Positions 1 through 13,312 are shown, counted from the first letter of the stretch. The stretch is 64,000 bases of DNA from Staphylococcus sp. Marseille-Q5304 (GCF_943737015.1 NZ_CALSFP010000001.1:1302001-1366000), one strand, 5' to 3'. Notes: generated by a model not told the origin, from the sequence alone. Made by a program: numbers and translations.

Positions 1-89
1 TCTTCAAATGCATCAATGTATAAATTAATGGCTTCTTCTGCTTCGCCATTAAACATTAAAAACGTAGTTATTTTTGGAATGTTCATCAT
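1..89 (-). CDS. VOC-family (PhnB-like) protein, N-terminal part only
   Basis: Only the first 29 or so codons are inside the window; the gene runs off the left edge. The start is one of two adjacent ATG codons (87-89 or 84-86) behind a strong AAGGAGGGG ribosome site at about 91-100. The peptide begins MMNIPKITTFLMFNGEAEEA and continues with a YIDAFE motif, the usual opening of PhnB / 3-demethylubiquinone-methyltransferase-like members of the vicinal oxygen chelate (glyoxalase/bleomycin resistance) superfamily. Substrate cannot be predicted from this fragment. Confidence 0.7.
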   Translation of the reverse strand, partial: MMNIPKITTFLMFNGEAEEAINLYIDAFE

Positions 90-266
90 TTCCCCTCCTT
101 GACCACTATGGTAACCTATCACATCTGATAATTCGAATATTTTACGTATATCTAACATGCATTTATAAAATGTTGAAAGTTACATAATCTATGAGTTAAA
201 GACGTTTCCTTTCTTTTTAAACCAAATATCGTTAAAATATATACAAAGTCTAACGGAGGTATCACA

Positions 267-350
267 ATGTTACATTATCTAATTCCCCTATTAATTGCCG
301 TATTAGTACTACTTATTGGCTACATCATTATAAAAATCATGATTCGATAG
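267..350 (+). CDS. 27-residue hydrophobic membrane peptide
   Basis: A short frame with a clear ribosome site (CGGAGGT, 255-261) six bases before ATG. The product, 27 residues, is almost entirely one hydrophobic segment followed by a basic end (KIMIR), so a single-pass membrane peptide is likely. A strong hairpin (420-459) follows about 70 nt downstream and would end the transcript, which supports a real transcription unit. I do not recognise the family; type I toxins and small membrane regulators look like this, but nothing proves either role. Confidence 0.5.
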   Translation: MLHYLIPLLIAVLVLLIGYIIIKIMIR

Positions 351-419
351 TAATTTTTAAGTAAGAATAAACAACCCAAATATATTATGGACTAATTTCA
401 ATCCGTGTGAATATTAAAA

Positions 420-459
420 ACCTCCGTATCATTCATTTAAAAATGAGTAATACGGAGGT
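420..459. terminator. Bidirectional intrinsic terminator
   Basis: The arms CCTCCGTAT (421-429) and ATACGGAGG (450-458) form a perfect stem, extended inward by CATTT/AAATG pairing. It is preceded by an A run (on the minus strand, a T run) and lies between the 27-residue peptide gene (plus) and the VOC gene (minus), so it can serve both converging units. Confidence 0.7.
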
Positions 460-482
460 ATTAGTCTATAAGCAAAGTAGAT

Positions 483-860
483 TTATTTAACTTCTTTTAC
501 TGCAAAATAATTATCTTCTGGGTCAGCAAAGTTAAATACTCTGCCCATCGGTAAAGTCATCACTTCTCCGACTGTAATATCATTATCTTTTAAATGTTGA
601 TACAAATCATCAAATTGTGTAGTTGCAAACATGAGTGATGGTGTTGCAGTGCTTACGCCCATATCCATTTCATCAACTTTTGCCTTGTCTTGTAAGACAA
701 TCGCAGTTTCTGCTTTGTCTTGTGGTAGCAACTTAACTATACGCATGCCCATTTCTTCTGTATCTTCAGAAACTGTGAAATTTAAATATTCAGTCCAAAA
801 CTGCATCACTTTATCATGATCGTAAACGTAAATCATTACTTCATCTAATCTTTTTACCAT
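483..860 (-). CDS. VOC-family protein (glyoxalase/bleomycin-resistance fold)
   Basis: 125 residues, starting MVKRLDEVMIYVYDHDKVMQ. The start at 860 is chosen because AAGGAGATT lies just upstream; a longer in-frame start at 929 would add a 23-residue hydrophobic extension that is not typical. The fold repeats expected of the vicinal oxygen chelate superfamily are visible: an N-terminal beta-alpha-beta unit with FWTEYLNF, and a C-terminal GRVFNFADPEDNYFAV strand that matches the family ending. Such proteins bind a metal and act as lyases, dioxygenases or drug-binding proteins; the substrate is unknown. It appears to be a single-gene unit ending at the hairpin at 420-459. Confidence 0.8.
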   Translation of the reverse strand: MVKRLDEVMIYVYDHDKVMQFWTEYLNFTVSEDTEEMGMRIVKLLPQDKAETAIVLQDKAKVDEMDMGVSTATPSLMFATTQFDDLYQHLKDNDITVGEVMTLPMGRVFNFADPEDNYFAVKEVK

Positions 861-1232
861 ATAAATAATCTCCTTAAATAAATTGTTGAAATTACAAACT
901 ATTAAAATTAAATAGAAGCCAATCATCAAAACCTATATACATGTCACACTTATATTATATCATGGTCGCGCTATATTCACTCTGTACGTCCTTTTTAACC
1001 TACCTCCTTAATTTATAAATCTACAATGTTCAAGAGAGACTCTACTAAACTATATAAGCGTGGTTAATTCAAAAAGTATGGATTATCACTGTAATTTCTA
1101 TTGATTCGATTTTTTTATTAATAACTAGGTCTACACGTACTTACATTTCCATTTTCACTATAGTGTTCAAAACCAGTATACTCCTTTGTCAACGAACATT
1201 GCCAAATCGAAATCAACCTTCATATTTAACAA
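861..1232. other. Non-coding stretch between the VOC gene and the pyr operon end
   Basis: About 370 bases, A+T rich, with no convincing frame having a ribosome site on either strand. It should contain the promoter of the VOC gene (next to 860-1000), but I could not pick a single good -35/-10 pair. Confidence 0.4.
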
Positions 1233-1283
1233 AAATCAGGCTACTTATCTCCTGTTTATTACAGAAAATGAGTAGCCTGATTC
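1232..1283 (-). terminator. Terminator of the pyrimidine operon
   Basis: Perfect 12-bp stem AATCAGGCTACT (1233-1244) / AGTAGCCTGATT (1271-1282) with a 26-nt loop. Read on the minus strand it ends in a T run (TTTTTG). It lies 40 nt after the stop of the small gene that follows pyrE, and so closes the pyr transcript. Confidence 0.8.
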
Positions 1284-1324
1284 GAGTTCATTATTTAACT
1301 TTCAATTAAATAGTAAGAGCCATT

Positions 1325-1510
1325 CTACAAGTTCTTTTTATCTTTGATGTTTGATTTTGATTGTTTGTAAAAGTCGTTTTCTTCTTTATCTTCTGAATTC
1401 ATTTCTTGCTTATACTTATCGTCATCGTGTTTTCTATAGTCATCATCTTTTTTCAAAAAATCATTGATATGTGAAAAATTTTGATAGGATTCTTCTGGGC
1501 TTTTTGTCAT
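1325..1510 (-). CDS. Small charged hypothetical protein downstream of pyrE
   Basis: 61 residues, starting MTKSPEESYQNFSHINDFLK, then very rich in Lys, Asp and Glu (for example KKDDDYRKHDDDKYKQE). No signal peptide, membrane segment or known motif; probably soluble and largely disordered. ATG follows an AAGGGGG ribosome site, the gene begins 25 nt after pyrE stops, and the operon terminator follows it, so it is probably co-transcribed as the last pyr operon gene. I do not recognise a function. Confidence 0.6.
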   Translation of the reverse strand: MTKSPEESYQNFSHINDFLKKDDDYRKHDDDKYKQEMNSEDKEENDFYKQSKSNIKDKKNL

Positions 1511-1535
1511 ACATGTACCCCCTTTGGGTTACATA

Positions 1536-2147
1536 TTATGACAAGTTGTCTCTCCAATCAACTAAAGTAGTAATGTCTGATTCAGAAATTTGCCCATTTT
1601 CTTTTGCAACTTCAATTAATTCATTATAATTACTGAGTGTATAAAATGGTACTTGCGCTTCTTCAAATTGATCATCGGCTTTCTTTAAACCGTATGTGAA
1701 GATTGCTACGACACCTAATACTTCAGCGCCTGCTTCTTTTAAAGCTTCAACTGCTGTAATAGATGATCCACCTGTCGAAATTAAATCTTCAATTACAACC
1801 ACTTTCTTACCTTCACTTTGAGCACCTTCTATTTGATTTTGTTTACCATGGCTTTTACTCTTAGAACGAACATAGTTCATAGGTAAATCTAATACTTCAG
1901 ATACATATGCTGCATGAGGGATGCCTGCAGTTGCAGTCCCTGAAACGATTTGACCTTCTGGAAATTGTTGTTGAATTAAGTCACTTAAACCATCTCTAAT
2001 ATCACGTCGAACGCTAGGGAAACCTAGAGTAACTCGATTGTCGCAATAAATTGGTGATTTTATTCCTGAACTCCACGTAAATAAATCATTTGGAGATAAC
2101 GTTACTGCTTCGATATCTAATAATGCTTTCGCAATGTTTTTCGCCAT
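1536..2147 (-). CDS. pyrE: Orotate phosphoribosyltransferase
   Basis: 203 residues, normal length. Transfers phosphoribose from PRPP to orotate to make OMP, step five of de novo UMP synthesis. The PRPP-binding signature [14 protein letters not shown] is at about 115-128, and the N-terminal [16 protein letters not shown] region matches bacterial PyrE. It starts one base after the pyrF stop codon, so translation is probably coupled. Expression should follow uridine nucleotide levels through the PyrR attenuators far upstream. Confidence 0.97.
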   Translation of the reverse strand: MAKNIAKALLDIEAVTLSPNDLFTWSSGIKSPIYCDNRVTLGFPSVRRDIRDGLSDLIQQQFPEGQIVSGTATAGIPHAAYVSEVLDLPMNYVRSKSKSHGKQNQIEGAQSEGKKVVVIEDLISTGGSSITAVEALKEAGAEVLGVVAIFTYGLKKADDQFEEAQVPFYTLSNYNELIEVAKENGQISESDITTLVDWRDNLS

Positions 2148-2148
2148 A

Positions 2149-2841
2149 TTAACTTAACCAACTTTCTTTTATTTTTTGATAACTTGCGAGCGGATCGTCA
2201 CTTTGAGTAATAGGTCTTCCGACAACGATATGTGTCGAGCCCATTTCTTTTGCTTGTTCTGGTGTCGTCACACGTTTTTGATCGTTTACAGCTGCATCAG
2301 CAGGTCTGATACCAGGTGTAACTTTTAAAAATGATGTGCCTAAGTGTTCCTTTAACAATGCCGTCTCTAACGGTGAACAAACAACACCATCTAAGCCTGC
2401 CTTTTTTGCTAGTTGAGCATAATTTAGTACAGCTTCATCGATTGTAGTTTGTATATTTTGTTCTTGTTGTAATACCGCTTCAGTTGTTGAAGTTAATTGT
2501 GTGACTGCGATAATCTTTATATCTTTATTATGCTTTTTAATACCTTCTAATGCACGTTCCATCATAGCAGTACCACCTGCAGCATGAACGTTTACTAAGT
2601 CGACATCTAATTTACTCAAACCTTCCATTGCCTTACCGACTGTATTTGGAATATCATGCAATTTCAAATCTAGAAATATATCATGACCACGTGCTTTAAT
2701 CGATTCAATCAATTGCGGTCCAGTTTGATAAAATAGTTCCATACCTACCTTAACAAATAATGGTTCATCAAATTGATCTAAAAACTGATTTACTGACTCT
2801 ATTGAGTCAAAATCTAATGCAATAATTGGTAAAGTCTTCAT
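2149..2841 (-). CDS. pyrF: Orotidine 5'-phosphate decarboxylase
   Basis: 230 residues. Decarboxylates OMP to UMP, the last step of the pathway. The catalytic block [14 protein letters not shown] contains the conserved DxKxxD motif (about 59-65), and VTPGIRP plus VVGRPIT near the C-terminus form the phosphate-binding part of the TIM barrel. The ATG at 2841 is preferred over an in-frame TTG at 2859, because the ribosome site GAGGTG lies inside the longer version. It follows carB after about 80 nt without a terminator and abuts pyrE. Confidence 0.97.
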   Translation of the reverse strand: MKTLPIIALDFDSIESVNQFLDQFDEPLFVKVGMELFYQTGPQLIESIKARGHDIFLDLKLHDIPNTVGKAMEGLSKLDVDLVNVHAAGGTAMMERALEGIKKHNKDIKIIAVTQLTSTTEAVLQQEQNIQTTIDEAVLNYAQLAKKAGLDGVVCSPLETALLKEHLGTSFLKVTPGIRPADAAVNDQKRVTTPEQAKEMGSTHIVVGRPITQSDDPLASYQKIKESWLS

Positions 2842-2924
2842 TATGTTAGTACACCTCAAATTGATTACAAATAGTTGAAATCAAGGGCTATGCAAATGTT
2901 AGCCCGTTGATTCAATCAAATGAT

Positions 2925-5900
2925 TTACATGTTTTTCATAGTGAAAGTCATACTTTCAATGACATTCGTTAATGCATTTGCTGTATCTAATGAAGTAAGA
3001 CAAGGTACACCGTTTTCTACTGATGTTCTTCTAATTTGGAAGCCGTCTCTTTCAACTTCTTTACCTTTTGTCATAGTATTTACAACAATTTGAACTTCAC
3101 CTTGTTGAATGCGCGTTAGAAGATCATCTTCGCCGCCAATTTTGCCAACCACTTCAGCAGGAATTTGATGTTCTTTAAGTTTTTGTGCCGTACCTTCTGT
3201 TGCTAAAATCTTATAGCCTACTTCGTTAAGTCGAGCAGCAATACTTACTACTTCGTCTTTATCTTTATCACTCACTGTCATTAATACAGTATCATGGTCT
3301 TTAACTTCTACACCACTTGCTGTTAAACCTTTGAATAATGCTTTTTCCATCGTTGCGTCTTTACCCATTACTTCACCTGTTGATTTCATTTCAGGTCCAA
3401 GCGTAATATCTACGTTTTTCAGTTTGTTAAAACTGAACACTGGGGCTTTTACAAAGACGCCCTCAGAATATGGTTGAATACCTTCCTTGTAACCCATGTC
3501 GACAAGTTTCTCACCGATAATTGAACGCATTGCAAGTTGAGCCATTTGAATGCCGGTAATTTTACTTAAGAATGGTACAGTACGACTAGAACGTGGGTTA
3601 ACTTCAAGAACATATACCCCATCATGTGCTACAACAAATTGAATGTTGATAAGGCCAACAATATTAAGCCCTTTCGCAAGTTTAACCGTATAATCTTCTA
3701 AAATTTCCATTTCTTCATTTGATAATGTTTGCGGAGGATAAACTGCGATTGAGTCACCTGAATGGACACCTGCACGTTCAATGTGTTCCATAATTCCTGG
3801 GATAATTACTGTATCTCCATCACTGATTGCATCGACTTCAATTTCTTTACCTGTTAAATATCTATCGACAAGTACTGGATGGTCAGGGCTTGCTTTAACT
3901 GCTTGATTCATATAATTTTTAAGCTCGTCATCACTATTTACAATTTCCATAGCTCGACCACCTAATACATAAGAAGGTCTCACGACGACAGGATAGCCGA
4001 TGTTACGTGCATTTTCTAAAGCACCTTCTGGAGATGTAGCTGTTTTACCTTTAGGTTGTGGCACGTTAATTGTGTGTAACAATGCTTCGAATTCCTTACG
4101 ATCTTCAGCACGGTTTAAGTCTTCTAATGTCGTACCTAAGATATTTACACCACGATTCGCAAGTTTATCCGCTAAATTAATTGCTGTTTGACCCCCGAAT
4201 TGGACAACGACACCTTTAGGTTGCTCTAAGTTGATGATATTCATTACATCTTCTTCAGTTAAAGGTTCAAAGTATAATTTATCTGAAATTGAAAAGTCTG
4301 TTGAAACTGTTTCAGGGTTATTATTGACAATAATAGCTTCGTAGCCTGCTTTTTGAATTGCCCAAACCGCATGTACAGTTGCATAGTCAAACTCAACACC
4401 TTGACCGATTCTAATCGGACCTGAACCAAGTACTAAGATTTTTTCTTGTTCTGTCACGTTCGATTCATTTTCTTGTTCATACGTACCATAGTAATACGGT
4501 GTTGTTGATTCGAATTCAGCAGCACAAGTGTCGACCATTTTATAAACAGGTGTAATACCATGTTGTTGTCTTAAATTAAATACTTCTTCCTCTGACATAT
4601 TAAAACGGTGTGCAATGACACGGTCACTGAAGCCATAATCTTTAGCGAATTTTAGATAATCGATGTCGCCACTATTTGCTTTTAAATCATGTTCAATATC
4701 AATAATATGTTTAAATTTATTTAAGAAGAAATAATCAATTTTAGTCATTTCATGTAATTCTTCTAACGTTGTTCCACGACGAATCGCCTCTCCAATAAAG
4801 AATAAACGTTCATCATCTTGGTCTTTAATACGTGTTTTGATGTAATCTAAGTCGAATGTTTCACCATTTGGTAAACCTAAATGATGTACACCATATTCAA
4901 GTGAGCGAATAGCCTTTAATAGAGATTCTTCATATGTTCTACCAATAGCCATTACTTCACCAGTTGCTTTCATTTGAGTTCCTAGTACACGTTCACCTTT
5001 TTCAAATTTATCGAATGGGAAACGTGGAATTTTTGAAATAACATAATCAAGCGAAGGTTCAAATGCCGCGTATGATGTACCTGTTACTGGATTTAACATT
5101 TCATCAAGTGATAAGCCGATAGCGATTTTAGCTGCTAGCTTAGCAATTGGATAACCAGTTGCTTTGGAAGCTAATGCTGATGAACGTGACACACGTGGGT
5201 TAACTTCGATGATGTAATAGTCCATTGAATGCGGATCTAATGCTAGCTGAACATTACAGCCACCTTCAATTCCAAGTGCGCGAATAACCTTTAATGAGAC
5301 ATCGCGTAACATTTGATACTCAACATCAGATAAAGTTTGACTCGGTGCAACTACGATTGAGTCACCCGTATGGATACCCACTGGGTCAATATTTTCCATG
5401 TTACATACTACAATGGCGTTATCATTTTTATCACGCATAACTTCATATTCAATTTCTTTGAAGCCGGCGATTGATTTTTCAATTAAACATTGTGTAGCTG
5501 GGCTATAGTGTAAACCATTTGAAACGATTTCTTGTAGTTCTTCATCGTTGTGGCAAATACCGCCACCAGTGCCACCCATGGTAAATGCTGGTCGCACGAT
5601 AAGTGGATAACCCACTTGCTCCTTAAATGTAAATGCTTGTTCTACCGTGTTAACAATATCACTTTCAGGCACTGCAACGCCTAGTTCGTTCATTAAGCTT
5701 CTAAATAATTCTCTGTCTTCGGCTTGTTGAATAGATGATAGCTTTGTGCCTAGAAGTTGTACATTATTCGCTTCTAACACACCACTATCATTTAATTGAA
5801 TAGCCATGTTAAGACCAGTTTGGCCACCTAATGTAGGTAATAATGCATCTGGTTGTTCTTTACGTATAATGCGCGCAATGAAATCATGCGTTAATGGTTC

Positions 5901-6098
5901 GATATAAACTTTATCCGCGATTTCATTATCTGTCATAATTGTTGCTGGGTTTGAATTTACTAAAATAACGCGGTAACCTTCTTCTTTTAATGCTAAACAC
6001 GCTTGTGTTCCAGCGTAATCGAATTCCGCAGCTTGGCCGATGATAATAGGTCCTGAACCTATAACTAATATTGTTTTGATATCTTCACGTTTAGGCAT
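2925..6098 (-). CDS. carB: Carbamoyl-phosphate synthase, large subunit
   Basis: 1057 residues. Makes carbamoyl phosphate from bicarbonate, ammonia delivered by CarA, and two ATP. The two homologous ATP-grasp halves are visible: each opens with a LGSGP or VIGSGP dinucleotide loop (about 12-20 and 555-563), and each contains an EVNPRxSRSS/T catalytic stretch (about 299 and 837). The C-terminal about 140 residues form the allosteric MGS-like domain ([16 protein letters not shown]). Its start overlaps the end of carA by 8 nt, so translation is coupled. Confidence 0.98.
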   Translation of the reverse strand: MPKREDIKTILVIGSGPIIIGQAAEFDYAGTQACLALKEEGYRVILVNSNPATIMTDNEIADKVYIEPLTHDFIARIIRKEQPDALLPTLGGQTGLNMAIQLNDSGVLEANNVQLLGTKLSSIQQAEDRELFRSLMNELGVAVPESDIVNTVEQAFTFKEQVGYPLIVRPAFTMGGTGGGICHNDEELQEIVSNGLHYSPATQCLIEKSIAGFKEIEYEVMRDKNDNAIVVCNMENIDPVGIHTGDSIVVAPSQTLSDVEYQMLRDVSLKVIRALGIEGGCNVQLALDPHSMDYYIIEVNPRVSRSSALASKATGYPIAKLAAKIAIGLSLDEMLNPVTGTSYAAFEPSLDYVISKIPRFPFDKFEKGERVLGTQMKATGEVMAIGRTYEESLLKAIRSLEYGVHHLGLPNGETFDLDYIKTRIKDQDDERLFFIGEAIRRGTTLEELHEMTKIDYFFLNKFKHIIDIEHDLKANSGDIDYLKFAKDYGFSDRVIAHRFNMSEEEVFNLRQQHGITPVYKMVDTCAAEFESTTPYYYGTYEQENESNVTEQEKILVLGSGPIRIGQGVEFDYATVHAVWAIQKAGYEAIIVNNNPETVSTDFSISDKLYFEPLTEEDVMNIINLEQPKGVVVQFGGQTAINLADKLANRGVNILGTTLEDLNRAEDRKEFEALLHTINVPQPKGKTATSPEGALENARNIGYPVVVRPSYVLGGRAMEIVNSDDELKNYMNQAVKASPDHPVLVDRYLTGKEIEVDAISDGDTVIIPGIMEHIERAGVHSGDSIAVYPPQTLSNEEMEILEDYTVKLAKGLNIVGLINIQFVVAHDGVYVLEVNPRSSRTVPFLSKITGIQMAQLAMRSIIGEKLVDMGYKEGIQPYSEGVFVKAPVFSFNKLKNVDITLGPEMKSTGEVMGKDATMEKALFKGLTASGVEVKDHDTVLMTVSDKDKDEVVSIAARLNEVGYKILATEGTAQKLKEHQIPAEVVGKIGGEDDLLTRIQQGEVQIVVNTMTKGKEVERDGFQIRRTSVENGVPCLTSLDTANALTNVIESMTFTMKNM

Positions 6099-7191
6099 TG
6101 ATTGTATGCTCCTTTGTTTGATATTGTTTCATCATTTTTATAAATTCATCGAATAAATAGTTTGAATCAGTTGGTCCTGGGCACGCCTCTGGGTGATATT
6201 GTACTGAAAATGCTGGCAATGTCTTATGGCGTAAACCTTCAACTGTATTATCATTAATTGCGATATGCGTCACTTCTAATTCCGTATCTTTTAACGAATC
6301 TTTATCTATCGCATAACCATGGTTTTGACTTGTTAAGGCGATTTTACCTGTTTTCAAATCTTTAACTGGGTGGTTCGCACCACGATGACCGAATTTCATT
6401 TTAAATGAAGTAGCACCTTGAGAAAGTGCAAAGAGTTGATGTCCTAAACAGATACCGAAGAACGGAATATGTCCTAATATACCTTTAATCATTTCAACTG
6501 CTACTTGAACTTCTTCTGGATCACCAGGACCATTTGATAACATTACGCCATCCGGTGTCATACGTTTAATCGCTTCAGCTGAAGTATCATATGGTACAAC
6601 TGTTACGTTACATCCACGCGCGTTCAGCTCTCTGACGATGTTTTGTTTTTTACCGAAGTCCACTAGTACAACACTTAAATCATAACCCGTTGAAACATAA
6701 GGTGATTTGGTTGATACAGTTGTAACTTCGTTTCGAGGTAATTCTAATGTTTTTAATCGTTCAATAACTTGATCGATTTGTGCTTTATCATCGGTAAATG
6801 CAGCTTTAAGCACACCGAATTGTCTAATCTTACGCGTGATACTACGTGTATCGACACCTTTAATACCAGGAATATTATATTCGACAAGAATTTCATGGAA
6901 CGTCTTTTGCTTTCTGAAGTTACTTGGGTGTGTACTTGCTTCTTTCACAACAACTCCATTTAATGTTGGTACAAGTGATTCAAAGTCATCTCGATTGATA
7001 CCATAATTTCCAATTAATGGATATGTGAATGTAATAATTTGACCTGTATAAGATGGGTCTGAAATTGTTTCTTGATAACCTGTCATCGCAGTATTAAATA
7101 CGATTTCGCCTTCTGTAACTTCATCTGAACCTATTGGATAACCTTCATAGTAAGAACCATCTTCTAGCACAAGATATCGTTTTTGCAACAT
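6091..7191 (-). CDS. carA: Carbamoyl-phosphate synthase, small (glutaminase) subunit
   Basis: 366 residues. Hydrolyses glutamine and channels ammonia to CarB. The class I amidotransferase domain carries the nucleophile Cys in [11 protein letters not shown] and the His/Glu pair in [11 protein letters not shown]; the N-terminal half has the CarA-specific [12 protein letters not shown] block. It overlaps pyrC by one base (TAATG-type junction) and carB by 8 nt. Being within the pyrimidine operon indicates this is the pyrimidine-controlled enzyme. Confidence 0.98.
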   Translation of the reverse strand: MLQKRYLVLEDGSYYEGYPIGSDEVTEGEIVFNTAMTGYQETISDPSYTGQIITFTYPLIGNYGINRDDFESLVPTLNGVVVKEASTHPSNFRKQKTFHEILVEYNIPGIKGVDTRSITRKIRQFGVLKAAFTDDKAQIDQVIERLKTLELPRNEVTTVSTKSPYVSTGYDLSVVLVDFGKKQNIVRELNARGCNVTVVPYDTSAEAIKRMTPDGVMLSNGPGDPEEVQVAVEMIKGILGHIPFFGICLGHQLFALSQGATSFKMKFGHRGANHPVKDLKTGKIALTSQNHGYAIDKDSLKDTELEVTHIAINDNTVEGLRHKTLPAFSVQYHPEACPGPTDSNYLFDEFIKMMKQYQTKEHTINA

Positions 7192-8465
7192 TATTTTTCC
7201 TCCTTAAATTTAACTTCACCTTCAACTAATGTTAATACTGGAGTGCCGTATACTTTATTTCCTAAGAATGGTGTGTTCGTTCCTTTTGATGCGAAGTCTT
7301 CAGCTTTAATTTCTCTTTCTTCATCTAAATTAATAACTGTTAAATCAGCAAGACTACCTTCTTCTAAAGTACCGTATGGTAAATCAAAAGTTTGTGCTGG
7401 TTTGATTGTTAAATAATCAACAAGTTGTTGTAATGACCAGTCACCATTTTTAACAAAGTTTGTATATAATAATGGGAATGCTGTTTCACTACCTACGATA
7501 CCGAATGGTGCTTTCGTCATTGGTTGGTCTTTTTCTTCAGCTGCATGTGGTGCATGATCCGTTGCGATACAATCAATCGTACCATCTAATAAACCTTCTA
7601 ATAATGCATCACGGTCTTCTTTACTTCTTAGTGGTGGATTCATTTTATAAATCGCATTATCACCTGGTACATCATCTTCAGTTAATAATAAGTGATGTGG
7701 TGTGACCTCAGCTGTCACGTTGATACCAGCCTTTTTAGCATCGCGAATTGTACGAACACTTTCTTTCGTAGATACGTGACATACGTGATAGTGTGCACCA
7801 GTTGCTTCAGCTAATAATACATCACGAGCTATTTGAACCGCTTCACAAATATTTGGAATACCAGGGATATCTAATTCTTTACTACGTTTACCATCATGCA
7901 TTGCTCCACCATAGATTAAGCTATTATCTTCGCAGTGTGCGACAACGGCTTTATTTTGCTTCGCTGCTGCTTTCATTGCTTCATACATCATACTCGCTTG
8001 TTGGACACCAACACCATCATCTGTGAAAGCAAATGCGCCTTGTTGAGTAAGTGCTTCGAAATCTACATGTTCTTGACCTGCTTGTCTAACTGTAATAGCT
8101 GCATATGGTAATACACGAACTTGAGCATTCGCTTCGATTAACGCGTTTAAATGTTGCATATTGGCTACTGAATCAGGTACAGGTCTTGTATTTGGCATTG
8201 GGCAAACAGTTGTAAAGCCGCCTCTTGCTGCTGCTTTCGTACCTGTTTCAATTGTCTCTTTATGTTCTCCGCCTGGTTCACGTAAATGTACGTGTACGTC
8301 AACTAAACCTGGTGCAACGAATTGGCCTTGGGCATCAATGACTTCTGTGTTGTCATCTACTTCGATTTGTTGACCAATCTGTTTAATTTTCTTTCCATCA
8401 ATTAAAATTGATACGTCTGTAAGTTCACCGTTTTTTAATATTTTAGCATTCGTTATTAATTTCAT
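7191..8465 (-). CDS. pyrC: Dihydroorotase
   Basis: 424 residues. Cyclises carbamoyl-aspartate to dihydroorotate. It is a class I amidohydrolase: the metal ligands [10 protein letters not shown] (about 57-66), VVAHCEDN (about 175-182), HVCHVST (about 228-234) and ATDHAPH (about 300-306) are all present. It lies 5 nt after pyrB and overlaps carA. No dihydroorotate dehydrogenase (pyrD) gene is in this operon, so it must be elsewhere on the chromosome. Confidence 0.97.
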   Translation of the reverse strand: MKLITNAKILKNGELTDVSILIDGKKIKQIGQQIEVDDNTEVIDAQGQFVAPGLVDVHVHLREPGGEHKETIETGTKAAARGGFTTVCPMPNTRPVPDSVANMQHLNALIEANAQVRVLPYAAITVRQAGQEHVDFEALTQQGAFAFTDDGVGVQQASMMYEAMKAAAKQNKAVVAHCEDNSLIYGGAMHDGKRSKELDIPGIPNICEAVQIARDVLLAEATGAHYHVCHVSTKESVRTIRDAKKAGINVTAEVTPHHLLLTEDDVPGDNAIYKMNPPLRSKEDRDALLEGLLDGTIDCIATDHAPHAAEEKDQPMTKAPFGIVGSETAFPLLYTNFVKNGDWSLQQLVDYLTIKPAQTFDLPYGTLEEGSLADLTVINLDEEREIKAEDFASKGTNTPFLGNKVYGTPVLTLVEGEVKFKEEK

Positions 8466-8470
8466 TTTAA

Positions 8471-10700
<2,230 letters not shown>

Positions 10701-10718
10701 TTTTATATATCCTTCCAT

Positions 10719-10980
10719 AAAAAAATCTCTTTACATTTATTTCATGTAAAGAGACTAAAAAGTAGACAAAATCCTAATTTAATGAATCAACTGTGCGACG
10801 CAACTATATTCGCATGTAGTTTATAAATCATTAAAATATATAGATTATGCTTTGAAATGTTCAATTTACGTTTCACCTAAATATATAGCTTAAGTTTAAT
10901 TGAGAAAGCTTTTCGAATACTTAAGTTTTTATGCAAAAACGTAATATTTGAACATCCCCCTTTTCAGTCTCTCGTACTGA
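10719..10980 (-). promoter_or_regulatory. PyrR-controlled attenuator before pyrP
   Basis: The PyrR anti-antiterminator loop reads CAGTACGAGAGACTG on the minus strand (10965-10979), close to the consensus ARUCCNGNGAGGYU. The terminator is the perfect 11-bp stem TCTCTTTACAT / ATGTAAAGAGA (10726-10754) followed by seven T on the minus strand, ending at the pyrP start region. Segments able to form the antiterminator lie between (for example GATGTTCAA pairing with TTGAACAT). With high UMP, PyrR binds the first loop and termination follows. Confidence 0.85.
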
Positions 10981-10990
10981 ATTAAAGGTG

Positions 10991-11527
10991 CTATTCAATT
11001 ACTACAGCATTTCTTGGATCGATTTCTTCAAGAAACACTGATACTGCTTCTTCTCTTGCAGTTGGTATGTTCTTTCCAACAAAGTCAGCACGTATTGGTA
11101 GTTCACGATGACCTCGATCGACTAATGTGGCGAGGCCAATTTTCTTAGGTCGTGCGTATTGCAATACAGCATCTAGTGAAGCTCGAACCGTTCGCCCTGT
11201 ATATAAGACATCATCGATAATGATAACAACCTGATCGGTAATATTCACATCGATTTCGTATGTTTGTTTGCCAATAGGTGTGCGCTTTTGTTCCAAGTCA
11301 TCTCGAAATTGTGTAATATCTAGTGTTCCTGTAGGTACAACAGTATCTTCTATACGCTCGATCTTCTGTTGAATTCTTCGTGCTAAAAATGCACCTCGTG
11401 TTTTAATACCTAACAGAATTAAATTATCCGTACCTTTATTATATTCTAAAATTTCATGTGCGATACGTGTTGTTGTTCTTTCAATAGCTGCTTCATCCAT
11501 AATAATTCTCTCTGACAATTTAGGCAC
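10991..11527 (-). CDS. pyrR: Pyrimidine operon attenuation regulator / uracil phosphoribosyltransferase
   Basis: 178 residues. RNA-binding regulator that senses UMP/UTP and promotes termination in pyr leaders; it is also a weak uracil phosphoribosyltransferase. The PRPP motif [20 protein letters not shown] (about 97-116) matches B. subtilis PyrR. It is the first gene of the operon, has its own leader attenuator upstream, and a second attenuator separates it from pyrP. Confidence 0.97.
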   Translation of the reverse strand: MPKLSERIIMDEAAIERTTTRIAHEILEYNKGTDNLILLGIKTRGAFLARRIQQKIERIEDTVVPTGTLDITQFRDDLEQKRTPIGKQTYEIDVNITDQVVIIIDDVLYTGRTVRASLDAVLQYARPKKIGLATLVDRGHRELPIRADFVGKNIPTAREEAVSVFLEEIDPRNAVVIE

Positions 11528-11559
11528 CTACCTTCGTAGCAATAATTTATTATTTATGT

Positions 11560-11776
11560 ATAATAAAAAGAAAACCTCATGTCTTTGGCTTAGACATGAG
11601 GTTTATCACAAGTTAATTTATTCTCAAACATCAAACACCATCGGTTAGGTGTCTAAAGATACAGATTGATATCATCAGTTAGACGCTAAGTTATGCATAT
11701 TAATATACATCCTAACCATTAGTCTAACTACTTAACTGTGTGTACATTCATGTCTTTGAAGCCTCTCTGGACTGCA
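11560..11776 (-). promoter_or_regulatory. PyrR-controlled attenuator in the pyr operon leader
   Basis: On the minus strand AGTCCAGAGAGGCT (11760-11773) fits the PyrR-binding consensus exactly. Further on, AGACATGA at about 11747-11754 can pair with TCATGTCT in the 5' arm of the terminator, giving the antiterminator. The terminator is AAACCTCATGTCT / AGACATGAGGTTTT (about 11571-11604) followed by CTTTTT. The 11528-11897 gap holds this leader; the operon promoter should lie at about 11780-11890, but I could not fix it. Confidence 0.9.
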
Positions 11777-11897
11777 ATTAAAGACGTACGTTTTCATTAT
11801 TAAATTATATTCATGATACCATGATTTAAAATGTCATGCAAATGAATTTCGAATATAATTTTCAATAATATATTTAGCGTGATACGAACGTTGATGT

Positions 11898-12815
11898 TTA
11901 TTTGTCGCTCTTACGAATGTCTTCTAATACCTTTTGGAATTCCTCAGGTAGCTCTGATGTTTGCTCTGTATATTCGCCAGTCACTGGATGTTCGAAGCCT
12001 ATTACGCCTGCATGCAATGCTTGACCACCTATATCTAATGTCTTTCTAGGTCCATATTTTGGATCCCCTACAAGTGGATAGCCAATATATTTCATATGCA
12101 CACGTATTTGATGGGTACGCCCTGTTTCAAGCTGACATTCAATTAATGTATAGTTATTAAAATGTTCCAATACATTAAAATGTGTAATCGCTTCTTTACC
12201 TTCGTCAACAACGTCCATAGATTGACGATCTTTCGTATTTCTCCCTATTGGTGCGTCAACTGTACCATAATCATGTGGAATATTTCCGTGGACTAAAGCG
12301 ACATATTTACGTGTAACTGATTTTTCTACTAATTGATCTACAAGGCTTCGGTGCGCTTGATCGTTTTTAGCTACCATTAACAACCCAGAAGTATCTTTAT
12401 CAATACGGTGAACAATGCCCGGGCGGATTTCCCCATTTATTCCTGATAAATCTTTCATTTGATACATCAATCCATTAACTAATGTACCTGAATAATGTCC
12501 AGCTGAGGGGTGTACGACCATCCCTTTAGGTTTATAAACTACAGCCACATCATCATCTTCATAATAAATATCTAAGTTTAAATCTTCAGGTTCAATGTCT
12601 GCTTCAACTGTTTCTTTTTCCGTAACAACGATTTGATCATCAAGCTTTACTTTGTAGTTTGATTTAACTACTTTATCATTAACTTGAACGAGCGACTCTT
12701 TTATCCAGTCTTGAATTTGTGTACGTGACCATTCGCCATTAAATTCTGGTAATATTTTGTCGATACGTTTACCGACATCTTCTGGAGTTTCTACTGTAAA
12801 ATTAAAGCTTTGCAT
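11898..12815 (-). CDS. RluD-family 23S rRNA pseudouridine synthase
   Basis: 305 residues. An N-terminal S4 RNA-binding domain (about 15-80) is followed by the catalytic domain with the signature GIVHRIDKDTSGLLMVAK (about 130-147), whose Asp is the catalytic nucleophile, and a C-terminal TGRTHQIRVHMKYIGYPL block. It probably isomerises uridines in 23S rRNA; the closest named relatives are B. subtilis YlyB and E. coli RluD. It follows lspA by 20 nt, the same pair order as in other Bacillales (lspA-ylyB-pyrR). Confidence 0.93.
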   Translation of the reverse strand: MQSFNFTVETPEDVGKRIDKILPEFNGEWSRTQIQDWIKESLVQVNDKVVKSNYKVKLDDQIVVTEKETVEADIEPEDLNLDIYYEDDDVAVVYKPKGMVVHPSAGHYSGTLVNGLMYQMKDLSGINGEIRPGIVHRIDKDTSGLLMVAKNDQAHRSLVDQLVEKSVTRKYVALVHGNIPHDYGTVDAPIGRNTKDRQSMDVVDEGKEAITHFNVLEHFNNYTLIECQLETGRTHQIRVHMKYIGYPLVGDPKYGPRKTLDIGGQALHAGVIGFEHPVTGEYTEQTSELPEEFQKVLEDIRKSDK

Positions 12816-12835
12816 TCATAACTCACTCCTTTATG

Positions 12836-13312
12836 TTATTTTTCTTTCGACGAATCTTTGAATAAAGCAATAATGATTAAAATTACGCCAATAGTTAAGC
12901 TTGCATCTGCAATATTAAATATTGGGAAATCATAGCCAAATATATATGTATCAATAAAATCGACTACTTTTCCATGTATGACACGATCAATAAAGTTTCC
13001 AAGTGCACCTGCAAATATTAAACTAATCGCTATTTGCATAAATAAATTATTTTTCGCTTCTTTCACATAGAAATAGACGAGTACGATTAATACGATAATA
13101 GTAATAATATAGAACAAGCCCATCTTACCGCTTAACATGCCCCAAGCAGCTCCGTCATTTCGGTGAGAGGTAATATTTAAAAATTGAGGAATCACTTCAA
13201 ATGAATCTCCAACTTTCATCGAACTTGCGATAATCAACTTTGTAATTTGATCTGCTATTATAATAAAGAGTGTGACAAATAATGTAATTCCGATATAGTA
13301 CTGACGTTTCAT
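12836..13312 (-). CDS. lspA: Lipoprotein signal peptidase (signal peptidase II)
   Basis: 158 residues, four membrane segments. Aspartic peptidase that removes the signal peptide from diacylglyceryl prolipoproteins in the cytoplasmic membrane. The two catalytic Asp motifs are visible: ALGNFIDRVIHG (Asp about 113) and FNIADASLTIG (Asp about 131). It has an AGGAGGTACG ribosome site before the ATG and is followed closely by the RluD-type gene. Confidence 0.96.
   Translation of the reverse strand: MKRQYYIGITLFVTLFIIIADQITKLIIASSMKVGDSFEVIPQFLNITSHRNDGAAWGMLSGKMGLFYIITIIVLIVLVYFYVKEAKNNLFMQIAISLIFAGALGNFIDRVIHGKVVDFIDTYIFGYDFPIFNIADASLTIGVILIIIALFKDSSKEK

Noticed and set aside
631..819. Opposite-strand open frames inside VOC, carB, pyrC, ftsA, mraY and other genes
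   Set aside because: Shadows of real genes on the opposite strand: no ribosome sites and no family features.
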